DNA from: Erysipelotrichaceae bacterium
GTDB taxonomy: Bacteria; Bacillota_I; Bacilli_A; Erysipelotrichales; Coprobacillaceae
NCBI GenBank assembly: GCA_021200395.1
Contig: JAJQGQ010000063.1
Coordinates: 1 to 19,912 of the forward strand
DNA length: 19,912 nucleotides
Direction of reading: 5' to 3'
Below the pieces are notes generated by a model that was given only the letters and a program-made list of their open reading frames with translations, was not told where the DNA came from and ran no database searches. A program made the translations under genes and the position numbers. Below, one piece after another: positions 7,174 through 15,510 of this stretch; position 1 is the first letter of the stretch; the number at the start of each line of letters is the position of its first letter.

Positions 7174-8055
7174 TTATGGATGAACAATCATAATAGAACC
7201 TTGGAAATCTCCTAAAGGAACTATTAAAAAGACACCATACTTAGCTTCTAAATCCTTTATTGCCGCTTCAACACCTTCATAAATAGGACTATCATAGTGG
7301 TTAATAAGAATCATACCACCACGACTCATACGTGGAAAGAAAAACTCTAAACCTTTGTATGTTGGTTGATAAAGACATGCATCCATAAAAACAAATGCAA
7401 ACTTTTCGTCCTCTTCATTTTGGGCACTCATTGGGAACCATCCTTTTTTGATGATTACGTTATCTTTATATGGTAAACGCTCCATAATCGCATCAGGATT
7501 TTTTGGTGCGTATTGCCCTAATTTGGCATCAGAATAATGATTTTTTTCTTCGATTTCAATATCTCTTTCATCAAATCCTACAAAAGTATCATATAAATAT
7601 AATTGACGATCCTTAAACAAAGCGTTCAATTGCCATGATATATTTCCACTAAAACAACCTAATTCTGCTATACTTCCTTCAATATTTAAAGAATTCAAAC
7701 GATAAGCACATCTTCTAAGAGTTGCACTTTGAATAGAAAATTGTGTTGTTAAATCACTCATAAAAATGATATCATTCATATAACCAGCACGAATAGCCAT
7801 ATATCTTAAACCATCACATTTTTCTTTGGTTGGGGCAGCTAAAACAATCACATCACTTTGCAATGCTACGGCTAAATCAATAGGCATAATTGCAATACCT
7901 TCAAAATCATCAGTTATATTTCCTTCATCATCTAAAACATTCCATTCATCACTATATGAATTACCAATCCCAATTAATTCCATTTCATTAGGATTTAACA
8001 TATCCATCGCCACTGCAGCTAAATGATCAGACTCTAATATAATTACACTTTTCAT
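7174..8055 (-). CDS. TylF/MycF-like methyltransferase family protein 1, with altered metal site
   Basis: A 293-residue, two-domain protein. Residues 1-100 are Rossmann-like but the nucleotide-loop glycines are missing (ESDHLA where the paralogue at 18419 has GAGQFG). Residues about 125-293 are the TylF domain: SAM-binding ELGCFSG at 131-137, LYLYDTFVGFD at 152-162, MDACLY at 224-229 and LINHYDS at 250-256. In MycF and relatives, acidic residues in the DADLY and (D/H)DY motifs bind the Mg ion that positions the substrate; here they read D225-A-C227 and N252-H253, so metal binding is doubtful. AAGGAG precedes ATG 8055. It is divergent from the molybdenum hydroxylase operon across a 193-base gap. 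Family membership: confident. Sugar O-methyltransferase activity: doubtful. Confidence 0.8.
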   Translation of the reverse strand: MKSVIILESDHLAAVAMDMLNPNEMELIGIGNSYSDEWNVLDDEGNITDDFEGIAIMPIDLAVALQSDVIVLAAPTKEKCDGLRYMAIRAGYMNDIIFMSDLTTQFSIQSATLRRCAYRLNSLNIEGSIAELGCFSGNISWQLNALFKDRQLYLYDTFVGFDERDIEIEEKNHYSDAKLGQYAPKNPDAIMERLPYKDNVIIKKGWFPMSAQNEEDEKFAFVFMDACLYQPTYKGLEFFFPRMSRGGMILINHYDSPIYEGVEAAIKDLEAKYGVFLIVPLGDFQGSIMIVHP

Positions 8056-8248
8056 GATAAAAAACTCCTTTTTATATCATTGTAAAGCAAAATAAAAAAT
8101 AATATAGTAGTCTAAATTACATATGAAGTATATGTATCATATAAAATTAAATATGTAGTCTATACAACTATTGCGTGATGCACTACTGTTTGGTTTGTAT
8201 AATAGATGTTAAACTGATGAAAAATATGGTTAATAGGAGGAAAAATTT
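8056..8248. promoter_or_regulatory. Divergent intergenic region with putative hydroxylase-operon promoter
   Basis: This region separates the minus-strand TylF gene from the plus-strand hydroxylase operon. A consensus TATAAT at 8198-8203 is preceded directly by TG and is a good -10 for the operon; the best -35 (TTGCGT, 8171-8176) is 21 bases away, which is long, so an activator may be needed. The operon ribosome site is AGGAGG at 8235-8240, eight bases before ATG 8249. I could not settle a minus-strand promoter. Confidence 0.5.
8107..8162. repeat. Short direct repeat GTAGTCTA
   Basis: The octamer GTAGTCTA occurs at 8107-8114 and 8155-8162, 48 bases apart, each preceded by ATA or TAT. Placement upstream of the operon promoter suggests a possible pair of regulator half-sites. 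No known site is recognised. Confidence 0.35.
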
Positions 8249-8764
8249 ATGAGTGAGCAAATCGAAAGTATATCTATCACAGTGAATGGTAAATTGCATA
8301 AATTTTTAATTGGTGATTTTGATGGATGTATTTCACCTTCTGAAGTTTTGTTGGATACTTTACGTGATCATTTACATTTAACAGCTGCTAAAAGAAGCTG
8401 TGAACATGGAGCATGTGGATGTTGTACAGTTATTCTAGATGGTGAACCAGTTGCTTCATGTATGGTTTTAACAGCTGATTGTGATGGGAAGTCAGTGATT
8501 ACTTTGGAAGGATTGGCTGATCCAATTACGGGAGAATTATCTCCATTACAACGTGCTTTTGCGGATAATTCTGCTTTTCAATGTGGCTATTGTACACCAG
8601 GTATCATTATGTCTACACAAGCATTATTGATGAAAAATCCACATCCAAGTGAAGAAGAGTTAACAGAAGCATTGTCAGGTAACTATTGTCGTTGTATTAG
8701 TCATTATCAGGTTATAAGAACAGTTATGATGTTTATTGATTCTATCAATGAGGAGGCTGTATAA
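8249..8764 (+). CDS. Molybdenum hydroxylase 2Fe-2S (small) subunit
   Basis: A 171-residue electron-transfer subunit of a xanthine-oxidase-family enzyme. Seen: plant-ferredoxin-type 2Fe-2S motif C51-E-H-G-A-C56-G-C-C59 with C71, followed by the second, helical 2Fe-2S domain with QCGYCTPG (C112, C115) and NYCRC (C147, C149). All eight cluster ligands are present and the length is normal for the family. It shuttles electrons from the molybdenum centre to the flavin subunit. ATG 8249 has AGGAGG eight bases upstream. First gene of a three-gene operon (small, large, medium); the next gene starts one base after its stop and takes its ribosome site from its last codons. No maturation genes are in the window. 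Confidence 0.95.
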   Translation: MSEQIESISITVNGKLHKFLIGDFDGCISPSEVLLDTLRDHLHLTAAKRSCEHGACGCCTVILDGEPVASCMVLTADCDGKSVITLEGLADPITGELSPLQRAFADNSAFQCGYCTPGIIMSTQALLMKNPHPSEEELTEALSGNYCRCISHYQVIRTVMMFIDSINEEAV

Positions 8765-8765
8765 T

Positions 8766-11069
8766 ATGTATGATAAAATGAAGGAACAAGTTAAGGTAAG
8801 TGAACATGAATATCGTTATATTGGTAAACATGCGAATCGTGCTGAAGCTGATGAATTGGTAAGTGGAAAGAGACAATTTATTGATGATATTTATAAACCT
8901 GATATGTTGATTGTTCGTGTTTTGAGATCTCCTTATCCTAATGCGATGATTAAGAGTATTGATGTAGAAGAGGCTAAAACTGTTCCAGGAGTAATTGCTA
9001 TCGCAACTTATAAGGAGGCTCCTGATTGGAAATGTGGTTTACCTCAACATCGTCGTGTGTTAGATCAACATGTGCGTTTTACAGGCGATTCTGTAGCTTT
9101 GGTGGCTGCTGAGACTTTAGAAGCTGCGGATGAAGCATTGGATCTTATTAAGGTTGAATATGAAGTATTACCTTTTGTATTGGATTGTGAAGAAGCATTA
9201 GAAGATGGAGCTCCTCAATTATATGAAGAATATCCACATAATGAAATTGTGAAGGTAACACCTTTCTCAGAAGTACCTTTTAATGATATCTTTGTTGGTG
9301 ATGTGGAAAAGGGCTTTAAAGAAAGTAAATATGTCAAAGAAAGCTATATGAAATATGACAATATGGCGCATCCATTACCACCTGAAAGTCCTGGATGTAT
9401 TGCAGAATGGACAAGTGAACATGCAGTGACTGTTTGGTATGATGGTGGAGCACCACATATTCAAAAGTTTAATACAGAAGCATCTATTCCTGGCGTGGCA
9501 GTTAGAGTTATTGCAGTGCAGGCTGGGGGTTCTTATGGATCTAAGCAATTGATTCCTCATATGATTTTACAAGCTGTATTAATGAGTAAGATTACAGGTC
9601 GTCCTTGTAAATTTATGATGAGTCGTAATGAACATATGTTAAGTTATGAGTTACGTCAAGGTAGCCGTATCCGTGGTAAGATTGGTATGACCGAAGATGG
9701 TATTATTAATGCTGTTGAGGGTATGTGGTATACAGATTCTGGTATGTCTTCTACATATGCTCAAGCAATGACAGCTGTAGGTTTAGGTGAATGTCAAGCT
9801 TTCTTAGGTAAGTGTAAGAATTGGGCCTTGGATACAAAATTAGTAGCGACAAACCATTCATCACAAGCACCTATTCGTGGTTTTGGTGGACAGGAATGTA
9901 AATCAGTTTTAGTTCCTATGGTTTGTACAGCGATTAGAGAAGCGAATATGGATCCATTAGAAGTGTTTAGAGAAAACTTTGTACGTGCTGGCGATCGTTA
10001 TATTTGGCGTGATAATTTATGGTGGGATGTTAAATCTGTAGATTATCGTAAAGCCTTTGATGAAACAGCTAAAGCCTTTGGCTGGAAAGATAAATGGAAA
10101 GGTTGGGAAAAACCTACTTGGGTCAGCAAGGATGGCCGTTATGCGATAGGTGTCGGTGTTGGTGTTCATGGTAATGCTGATATTGGTGAAGATCCAACAG
10201 AAGGTATTGTAAAACTTCATGCTACAGGTAATGCAACAGTTGAGATTTGTATTGGTGAAACTGGTGGTGGACAACGTTTGGCTGTACAAAAGATGGTTGC
10301 TGAAGTATTAAAGTGTCCATTAGATGGTGTGCAAGTTGTAGATGCTGATACACATGGTACAGGTTATGATGCTGGTATGATTGGTTCTCGTGGTACCATT
10401 ACAATGGGTACAACAGCAGTTAATGCAGCTAAAGATGCGCGTCGTCAATTATTAGAGATGGCTGCTGTTAAATTCAATGCCAATGTTGAAGATTTAGATA
10501 CAGAAGACTTTATGGTTATTAATAAAAAAGATCCACAAATGCATATCCCATGGATTGCCGTAACAGGTCCTGAAATGACGATTCAAGGAAAATATAATTA
10601 TGTTCAAAACTTTGATAAACCAAACTTTGCTTTATATTTATCAGAAGTATGTGTAAATCTGGAAACAGGTGAAGCAAAACTCATTAGAGCTATTGAAGGC
10701 TCTGATGTTGGACAAATTATTGATCCAATTAATTTACGTATGCAAGCTGAAGGTTCATTTGGTTCTGCAGGTGGCGATACTGGTTTATTTGAAGAAATGA
10801 TTTTGGATAAGAAATTAGGTCGTTTTATGAATGGTAATATGATTGATTATAAATGGCGTACATTCAATAACTTCCCACAATTTGATACTGTATTCTTAGA
10901 AAGTGAATGGGATAGTGAATCTTTCCATGCCGTTGGTTTTGGTGAAATATCTCCATCACCTGCACCTGCTTCTATCTTGATGGCTGTAAGTAATGCTATT
11001 GGTGTAGAAATGACGGAATATCCATGTACACCACAAAAAATTCTTAAAGCAATGGGTAAAATTAAATAA
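8766..11069 (+). CDS. Molybdenum hydroxylase Mo-cofactor (large) subunit
   Basis: A 767-residue catalytic subunit of the xanthine dehydrogenase/aldehyde oxidase family, hydroxylating or (in the 4-hydroxybenzoyl-CoA reductase branch) dehydroxylating its substrate at a molybdopterin centre. Seen: the aldehyde oxidase/xanthine dehydrogenase hammerhead domain at about residues 20-145; GGSYGSK at 254-260 in place of the usual GGGFGGK; RGFGGQEC at 371-378; DVGQIIDPINLR and the glutamine-containing EGSFGSAGGDTG motif; and the catalytic glutamate E727 in GFGEISPSPAPAS. Length and motif order are standard. Start at ATG 8766, nine bases after AGGAGG at 8751-8756; an in-frame ATG at 8736 lies inside the preceding gene. 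The substrate cannot be assigned. The iron-sulfur loop of the partner flavin subunit hints at an HCR-like enzyme rather than a plain xanthine dehydrogenase. Confidence 0.93.
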   Translation: MYDKMKEQVKVSEHEYRYIGKHANRAEADELVSGKRQFIDDIYKPDMLIVRVLRSPYPNAMIKSIDVEEAKTVPGVIAIATYKEAPDWKCGLPQHRRVLDQHVRFTGDSVALVAAETLEAADEALDLIKVEYEVLPFVLDCEEALEDGAPQLYEEYPHNEIVKVTPFSEVPFNDIFVGDVEKGFKESKYVKESYMKYDNMAHPLPPESPGCIAEWTSEHAVTVWYDGGAPHIQKFNTEASIPGVAVRVIAVQAGGSYGSKQLIPHMILQAVLMSKITGRPCKFMMSRNEHMLSYELRQGSRIRGKIGMTEDGIINAVEGMWYTDSGMSSTYAQAMTAVGLGECQAFLGKCKNWALDTKLVATNHSSQAPIRGFGGQECKSVLVPMVCTAIREANMDPLEVFRENFVRAGDRYIWRDNLWWDVKSVDYRKAFDETAKAFGWKDKWKGWEKPTWVSKDGRYAIGVGVGVHGNADIGEDPTEGIVKLHATGNATVEICIGETGGGQRLAVQKMVAEVLKCPLDGVQVVDADTHGTGYDAGMIGSRGTITMGTTAVNAAKDARRQLLEMAAVKFNANVEDLDTEDFMVINKKDPQMHIPWIAVTGPEMTIQGKYNYVQNFDKPNFALYLSEVCVNLETGEAKLIRAIEGSDVGQIIDPINLRMQAEGSFGSAGGDTGLFEEMILDKKLGRFMNGNMIDYKWRTFNNFPQFDTVFLESEWDSESFHAVGFGEISPSPAPASILMAVSNAIGVEMTEYPCTPQKILKAMGKIK

Positions 11070-11081
11070 GGAGACATGACG

Positions 11082-13481
11082 ATGAAAAAATTTGATCATA
11101 TAAAAGCAGATAGTTATGCCCAAGCCAGTCAAATTATCCGTGAAAGTAACGGTACAATTGATCCAATTGCTGGTGGAACTGATTTGCTGGGAACATATAA
11201 AGATAGATTACTAACAACTTATCCAAAAGCTGTTGTAAGCTTAAAAAATATTGAAGGTAGCCAATATATTAAAGAAGATAATGATAATTTATATATTGGT
11301 GCAGGAACAACATTAAAAACAATTGCTGAAGATGAAACTGTTCAAAAATATGCGACTGCTGTATCTGAAGCAGCACATTCAGTAGCATCTCCTATTATTC
11401 GTACAACTGCTACTATAGGTGGAAACTTATGTCAAGATGTACGATGCTGGTATTATCGTTATCCAAATGATGTTGGTGGTCGTTTGAATTGCCGTCGTAA
11501 AGGTGGCGATACATGTTATGCGATTGTAGGAGAAAATAGATATCACTCTATATTTGGTGGTATGTCTACAAAGAGTGCAGCTTCTTGTCAAGCTGCTTGT
11601 CCTGCAGGTACAAATATTGCCAAATATATGGATTATATTCGTCAAGGTGATTTTGAAGCTGCTGCTCAGGAATTCTTTAAATATAATCCAATGCCAATGA
11701 TGACAAGTCGTATTTGTCCTCATTTATGTACAGATGATTGTAATCAAAATACTTATGGTGATCCTGTTAATATTCCTGCTGTGGAAAGAACTTTAGGAGA
11801 TTATATTTTAGAAAATAAGGATCGTTTCTATAAAGCTCCAGAAAAATTAACGGGTAAGAAAGCAGCCATTATTGGGGCTGGTCCTGGTGGTTTAACAGCT
11901 GCTTTCTATTTAAGACAAGCAGGTCATGAAGTTACAGTTTATGATGCTCATGAAAAACCAGGTGGTGTTTTACAATATGGTATTCCTCATTATCGTTTAC
12001 CTAAATCTATTGTTGATGAATTCTGCAATGCTTTAAAAGATAATATGGGTATTCAATTTGTCATGAATACTATGGTTGGTCAAGATATTAGTGTAGAAGA
12101 TATACGTGCCAATAATGATGTTGTATACTTTGGTACAGGTGCTTGGTCACAGCCTATCTTAGGTTTAGATGGTGAAAATTTAACACAATTTGGTTTAAAC
12201 TTCCTCGAAGAAGTCAACACTTACTTACAAAAAGCCATTGGTGAAGAAGTATTGGTTTGTGGTGGTGGAAATGTTGCCATGGACGTTGCTTTAACATCTA
12301 AACGTTTAGGTGCTAAGAAAGTTAAGCTTGTGTGTCTTGAGCAAAGAAATGAGATGCCTGCTGATGAATCAGAAATTCAAATGGCTGAAGAAGAAGGCGT
12401 TGAAATTTATAATGGTTGGGGCTTAGGACGTATTGTTTCTGATGAAAATGGTCATGTGAAAGCTTTAGAAGCAAAACGTTGCTTATCAGTAAGAGATAAA
12501 GAAGGTCGTTTCAATCCAACTTATGATGAAGAAGATACTATGCTTGTGGATTCTGATTTCATTATTTTAGCTACTGGTCAAAAAGTTGATGTTTCTTTCT
12601 TGGGTGATAAATTATCACAACAATTAAAGACAAATCGCGGTCTTATTGATGCTGACATTGAATCTGGTAAAACAAAAGAAGATGGCTACTATGCTGGTGG
12701 TGATGCTGTCACAGGTCCAAACTTAGCTATTCGTGCCATTCGTGCAGGTAGAAATGCAGCAAGAAGCATGAATCATGATTTAGGTGGTACTTCAGCCCTT
12801 AAAGAATTCCAGGAAAAATACACACATTTCAATGTTGAAGGTGTAGAAAAATCTAAACAAAACAAGCTTTATGAAAAACCAGTCGAAGAACGTACTTTGG
12901 CTGACGAAGATCGTCAATCTTTAGATACACAAACAGCCATTGAAGAAGCAAAACGTTGTTTACATTGTGCTTGTTATGCAGTTAATGCATCTGATTTAAC
13001 ACCTGTATTAGTGATGATGAATGCATCTATTAAAACAACAGAACGTACAATCTCTGCAAAGGAATTATTTACAACTCATTTAACAGTTCAAGATGTTTTA
13101 CATGATGGAGAATTGGTCACTGAAATCATTATTCCAAAAGAAAGTGGTACACATTATGATAAACGTCGTGTTAGAGATGCCATTGATTTTGCGATTGTAT
13201 CTTTAGCTGAAAGATTTGTTGTTGAAGATGGTGTTGTTAAGGATTGTAAGCTTGTCTTTGGTGGTGTAGCACCAGTTCCTTATACTTTAGAAAAAGTGGA
13301 ACAATATCTGATTGGTAAAGAAATCACGACTGATGTCGCAACTCAAGCTGGTGAAATTGCATTAGAAAAGGCGACACCTATGAGTGGTAATGAATATAAA
13401 GTATTCATGGCAAAGGATGTTATTTATCAAGCTGTATGTCGTGCTGGTGGTATTGAACAAGAAGAAATTCCCGTTTTATAA
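11082..13481 (+). CDS. Molybdenum hydroxylase FAD subunit with nested GltD-like NAD(P)H oxidoreductase
   Basis: A 799-residue nested fusion. Residues 1-160 are the N-terminal half of a CoxM/HcrB-type FAD subunit (AGGTDLLG at 30-37, TIGGNLCQDVRCWYY at 111-125; C122, C137 and C145 match the iron-sulfur loop of 4-hydroxybenzoyl-CoA reductase beta subunits). Residues 161-630 are an inserted GltD/PreT-like unit: an N-terminal Fe-S domain (C169, C173; C212, C216, C220), FAD motif GAGPGG (265-270), NAD(P) motif GGGNVAMD (394-401), second FAD motif GGDAVTGPN (539-547), and RCLHCAC (625-631). From C631 the FAD subunit resumes (CYAVNASDLTPVL) and ends normally with the CoxM C-terminal domain. The host subunit is about 300 residues without the insert. 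Start ATG 11082 lies eight bases after AAGGAG; ATG 11076 is too close. Inferred: couples the molybdenum enzyme directly to NAD(P)H. Confidence 0.88.
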   Translation: MKKFDHIKADSYAQASQIIRESNGTIDPIAGGTDLLGTYKDRLLTTYPKAVVSLKNIEGSQYIKEDNDNLYIGAGTTLKTIAEDETVQKYATAVSEAAHSVASPIIRTTATIGGNLCQDVRCWYYRYPNDVGGRLNCRRKGGDTCYAIVGENRYHSIFGGMSTKSAASCQAACPAGTNIAKYMDYIRQGDFEAAAQEFFKYNPMPMMTSRICPHLCTDDCNQNTYGDPVNIPAVERTLGDYILENKDRFYKAPEKLTGKKAAIIGAGPGGLTAAFYLRQAGHEVTVYDAHEKPGGVLQYGIPHYRLPKSIVDEFCNALKDNMGIQFVMNTMVGQDISVEDIRANNDVVYFGTGAWSQPILGLDGENLTQFGLNFLEEVNTYLQKAIGEEVLVCGGGNVAMDVALTSKRLGAKKVKLVCLEQRNEMPADESEIQMAEEEGVEIYNGWGLGRIVSDENGHVKALEAKRCLSVRDKEGRFNPTYDEEDTMLVDSDFIILATGQKVDVSFLGDKLSQQLKTNRGLIDADIESGKTKEDGYYAGGDAVTGPNLAIRAIRAGRNAARSMNHDLGGTSALKEFQEKYTHFNVEGVEKSKQNKLYEKPVEERTLADEDRQSLDTQTAIEEAKRCLHCACYAVNASDLTPVLVMMNASIKTTERTISAKELFTTHLTVQDVLHDGELVTEIIIPKESGTHYDKRRVRDAIDFAIVSLAERFVVEDGVVKDCKLVFGGVAPVPYTLEKVEQYLIGKEITTDVATQAGEIALEKATPMSGNEYKVFMAKDVIYQAVCRAGGIEQEEIPVL

Positions 13482-13482
13482 A

Positions 13483-13511
13483 AAATCACTTCCTAAAGGA
13501 AGTGATTTTTT
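13483..13511 (+). terminator. Rho-independent terminator of the hydroxylase operon
   Basis: Directly after the stop codon, a perfect 11-bp stem (AAATCACTTCC / GGAAGTGATTT) with a TAAA loop is followed by T residues. It separates the hydroxylase operon from the second LRR cassette, whose own -10 (TATAAT, 13525-13530) is just downstream. Confidence 0.9.
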
Positions 13512-13548
13512 AGAATCTTTGTCATATAATAAGATATAGGAGAATATT

Positions 13549-15510
13549 ATGAAACTAGAAATCAATGAAAATATTAAACCATATACTTATCGCCAAAATT
13601 TATCTATTGAAGAAGTTATTATTGGTGAATCTGTTGAAGAAATTGGGGAAGGTGCCTTTAGTTACTGTCTCAATTTATCTAAAATAACCATTGGGTCCCA
13701 TGTAAAGAAAATAGCCCCTTATGCCTTTGATCATATCCATAATCATGCTAAAATCATTTGGTTAACAACGATTTCTTATCAATCACCATTTATGCGTATA
13801 TTACCACCAATCAATACCATTCAATACATATGTGCCCCATATCGTTCTTTTGATAAACAATCCAATGACGAAAAACGTATTCTAGCATGTGGTTATCTAT
13901 TACATCCTGAATATGAAAAATATTATTCTAAAGAACTACAAAACCAATATCAACAATATATATTAGATATATTACCCCAATATCTCAATGAACTATGTGA
14001 AAACAAAAGTATCATTGATATCTTCTTACAATGTCGAAAAAGACATCTTATCAAAGATAAAATAACATTACAACAATATATCTCTTATATCCGTACCATG
14101 CCATTAACTCATAAGCAAAAGAAACTCATCGATCAAATAGAAATAGAAGAAGGACTTTCCCATCAACAATTCGATGAACGTGACAAAAAACTATTACGCT
14201 ATATCAATCGTTTTGTATCTCAATCACAAATACGTCAACTCATGGAACAAGAAAATATAACAACATTTAAAGAAGTCTTATATCGTGATAAAGATAAAGT
14301 TGCTCCTGTAGAAGCTTTAAAATTTATATTATATCAATATATCTCACAATGGTCACTATACGATAGTCAACCACCCTATTTTAAAAAAGATACTGCTGCT
14401 GATGAAGTGGCTAGTTTACTAGACAAAGAATCTCTCCAAATCGCTTTAGATAATCTTGATACGGATCATCCCCGTCTATTGATACCTTATTTAAGATATG
14501 CATCACTATCACAATTAAATCATATCATCAAAGAATCACAAAATTGGTTATATCATCGTAAAAACATGCTATCTTTAGAAACACTTAATAAAGCGATATT
14601 GTTAAACGATAATGAAGAAGCTGCTGTTTATGCTTTATCACATCAATTATTACCTCAATATGCTTCAATGCGAGGCAAACAGGAAAATGCTCTATTTATT
14701 CAAATCACGATGTCTTTAGAAGAAAAAAACAATACTGAACAACTATCCATCATTGAAGATATCTATAAACAAAAACTCTATGAAGATTACTTAAGTGGTA
14801 AAAAAACACGTTTTATTCCATGGTATAAAGAAACAATGGGGTGTTTGACATTAAAAAGTATAGCGTCTACACTATTATGGCAATGTGATAATCAATATTT
14901 TATGATAGAAGACGATCACCTTAAAGATGCCTACAACAATCCTATGAACTTCAACAATGAACAATTTGTATCTTTAGCTCATAGTGCATTCATGGATAAT
15001 CAAACATTAAGAATATATCAACCTCTATTTAAAAATCCTTGCTTTCCTCAATTAAAACAACTCAATCAAAAATATTATCCTGATGACTTTATTCATTGGA
15101 AAAATCGTTATTTAAATATATCTATATCCATGTCGAAATTACAACAACTCATCCAAAGAAACTTTTATATTATCGGAAATCCCAAAGAACATCTTAAATT
15201 ATCTTTTCATGGTAAAAATATCATGGATATTTATCCAAAGAATCATAATTATCAACTAGGTGAACTTCTTAATTCATCTTATCAAATAAGAGAACTCAAT
15301 GAAATGATAGATATTATGGATGACGTTTTATATTTTGAATTGATTAAAGCAGGTAAAATTAAAGCTTATCCGTATTTAGATCGTTTAACTAAAGAAGATG
15401 TATCACTATTACTAGAAGCATCCATCAACAATAAACATCAGGAAAATATAGCAGTTCTTTTAGATTATCAGTCAAAACTAGATCAAGAGGATGATTTATT
15501 ATCATGGTAG
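13549..15510 (+). CDS. LRR and large helical-domain protein, cassette copy 2
   Basis: A 653-residue protein that opens cassette 2. Residues about 16-72 carry two BspA-type repeats (EEIGEGAFSYCLNLSKITI, KKIAPYAFDHI). Residues about 100-610 are a long, mainly helical region with no domain I can name firmly; stretches such as EALKFILYQYISQWSLYDSQ and DDFIHWKNRYLNIS are faintly reminiscent of DUF4132-like helical proteins that accompany MoxR/vWA pairs, a weak impression only. Residues about 613-653 (DVSLLLEASINNKHQENIAVLLDYQ) match the tail of the copy 1 LRR protein. No signal peptide. AGGAGA precedes ATG 13549, and TATAAT at 13525-13530 is a possible -10. The gene overlaps the vWA gene by 7 bases. 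Compared with copy 1 it has traded most repeats for the helical region. Confidence 0.75.
   Translation: MKLEINENIKPYTYRQNLSIEEVIIGESVEEIGEGAFSYCLNLSKITIGSHVKKIAPYAFDHIHNHAKIIWLTTISYQSPFMRILPPINTIQYICAPYRSFDKQSNDEKRILACGYLLHPEYEKYYSKELQNQYQQYILDILPQYLNELCENKSIIDIFLQCRKRHLIKDKITLQQYISYIRTMPLTHKQKKLIDQIEIEEGLSHQQFDERDKKLLRYINRFVSQSQIRQLMEQENITTFKEVLYRDKDKVAPVEALKFILYQYISQWSLYDSQPPYFKKDTAADEVASLLDKESLQIALDNLDTDHPRLLIPYLRYASLSQLNHIIKESQNWLYHRKNMLSLETLNKAILLNDNEEAAVYALSHQLLPQYASMRGKQENALFIQITMSLEEKNNTEQLSIIEDIYKQKLYEDYLSGKKTRFIPWYKETMGCLTLKSIASTLLWQCDNQYFMIEDDHLKDAYNNPMNFNNEQFVSLAHSAFMDNQTLRIYQPLFKNPCFPQLKQLNQKYYPDDFIHWKNRYLNISISMSKLQQLIQRNFYIIGNPKEHLKLSFHGKNIMDIYPKNHNYQLGELLNSSYQIRELNEMIDIMDDVLYFELIKAGKIKAYPYLDRLTKEDVSLLLEASINNKHQENIAVLLDYQSKLDQEDDLLSW

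Noticed and set aside
8099..8165. CRISPR or iteron-like array in the divergent intergenic region
   Set aside because: There are only two copies of an octamer, with AT-rich surroundings and no regular spacing.
10017..10289. Minus-strand open frame of 90 codons inside the molybdenum large-subunit gene
   Set aside because: Composition is rich in Thr, Asn, Cys and Ile as expected for an antisense shadow, and the plus-strand gene is unmistakable. The same applies to 9375-9560, 10847-11077 and 11427-11723.
11562..12971. Frameshift or assembly chimera explaining the nested fusion
   Set aside because: The frame is continuous, both flanks rejoin at the expected point of the host domain, codon use does not change and the inserted motifs are intact. 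Only resequencing could exclude it fully.
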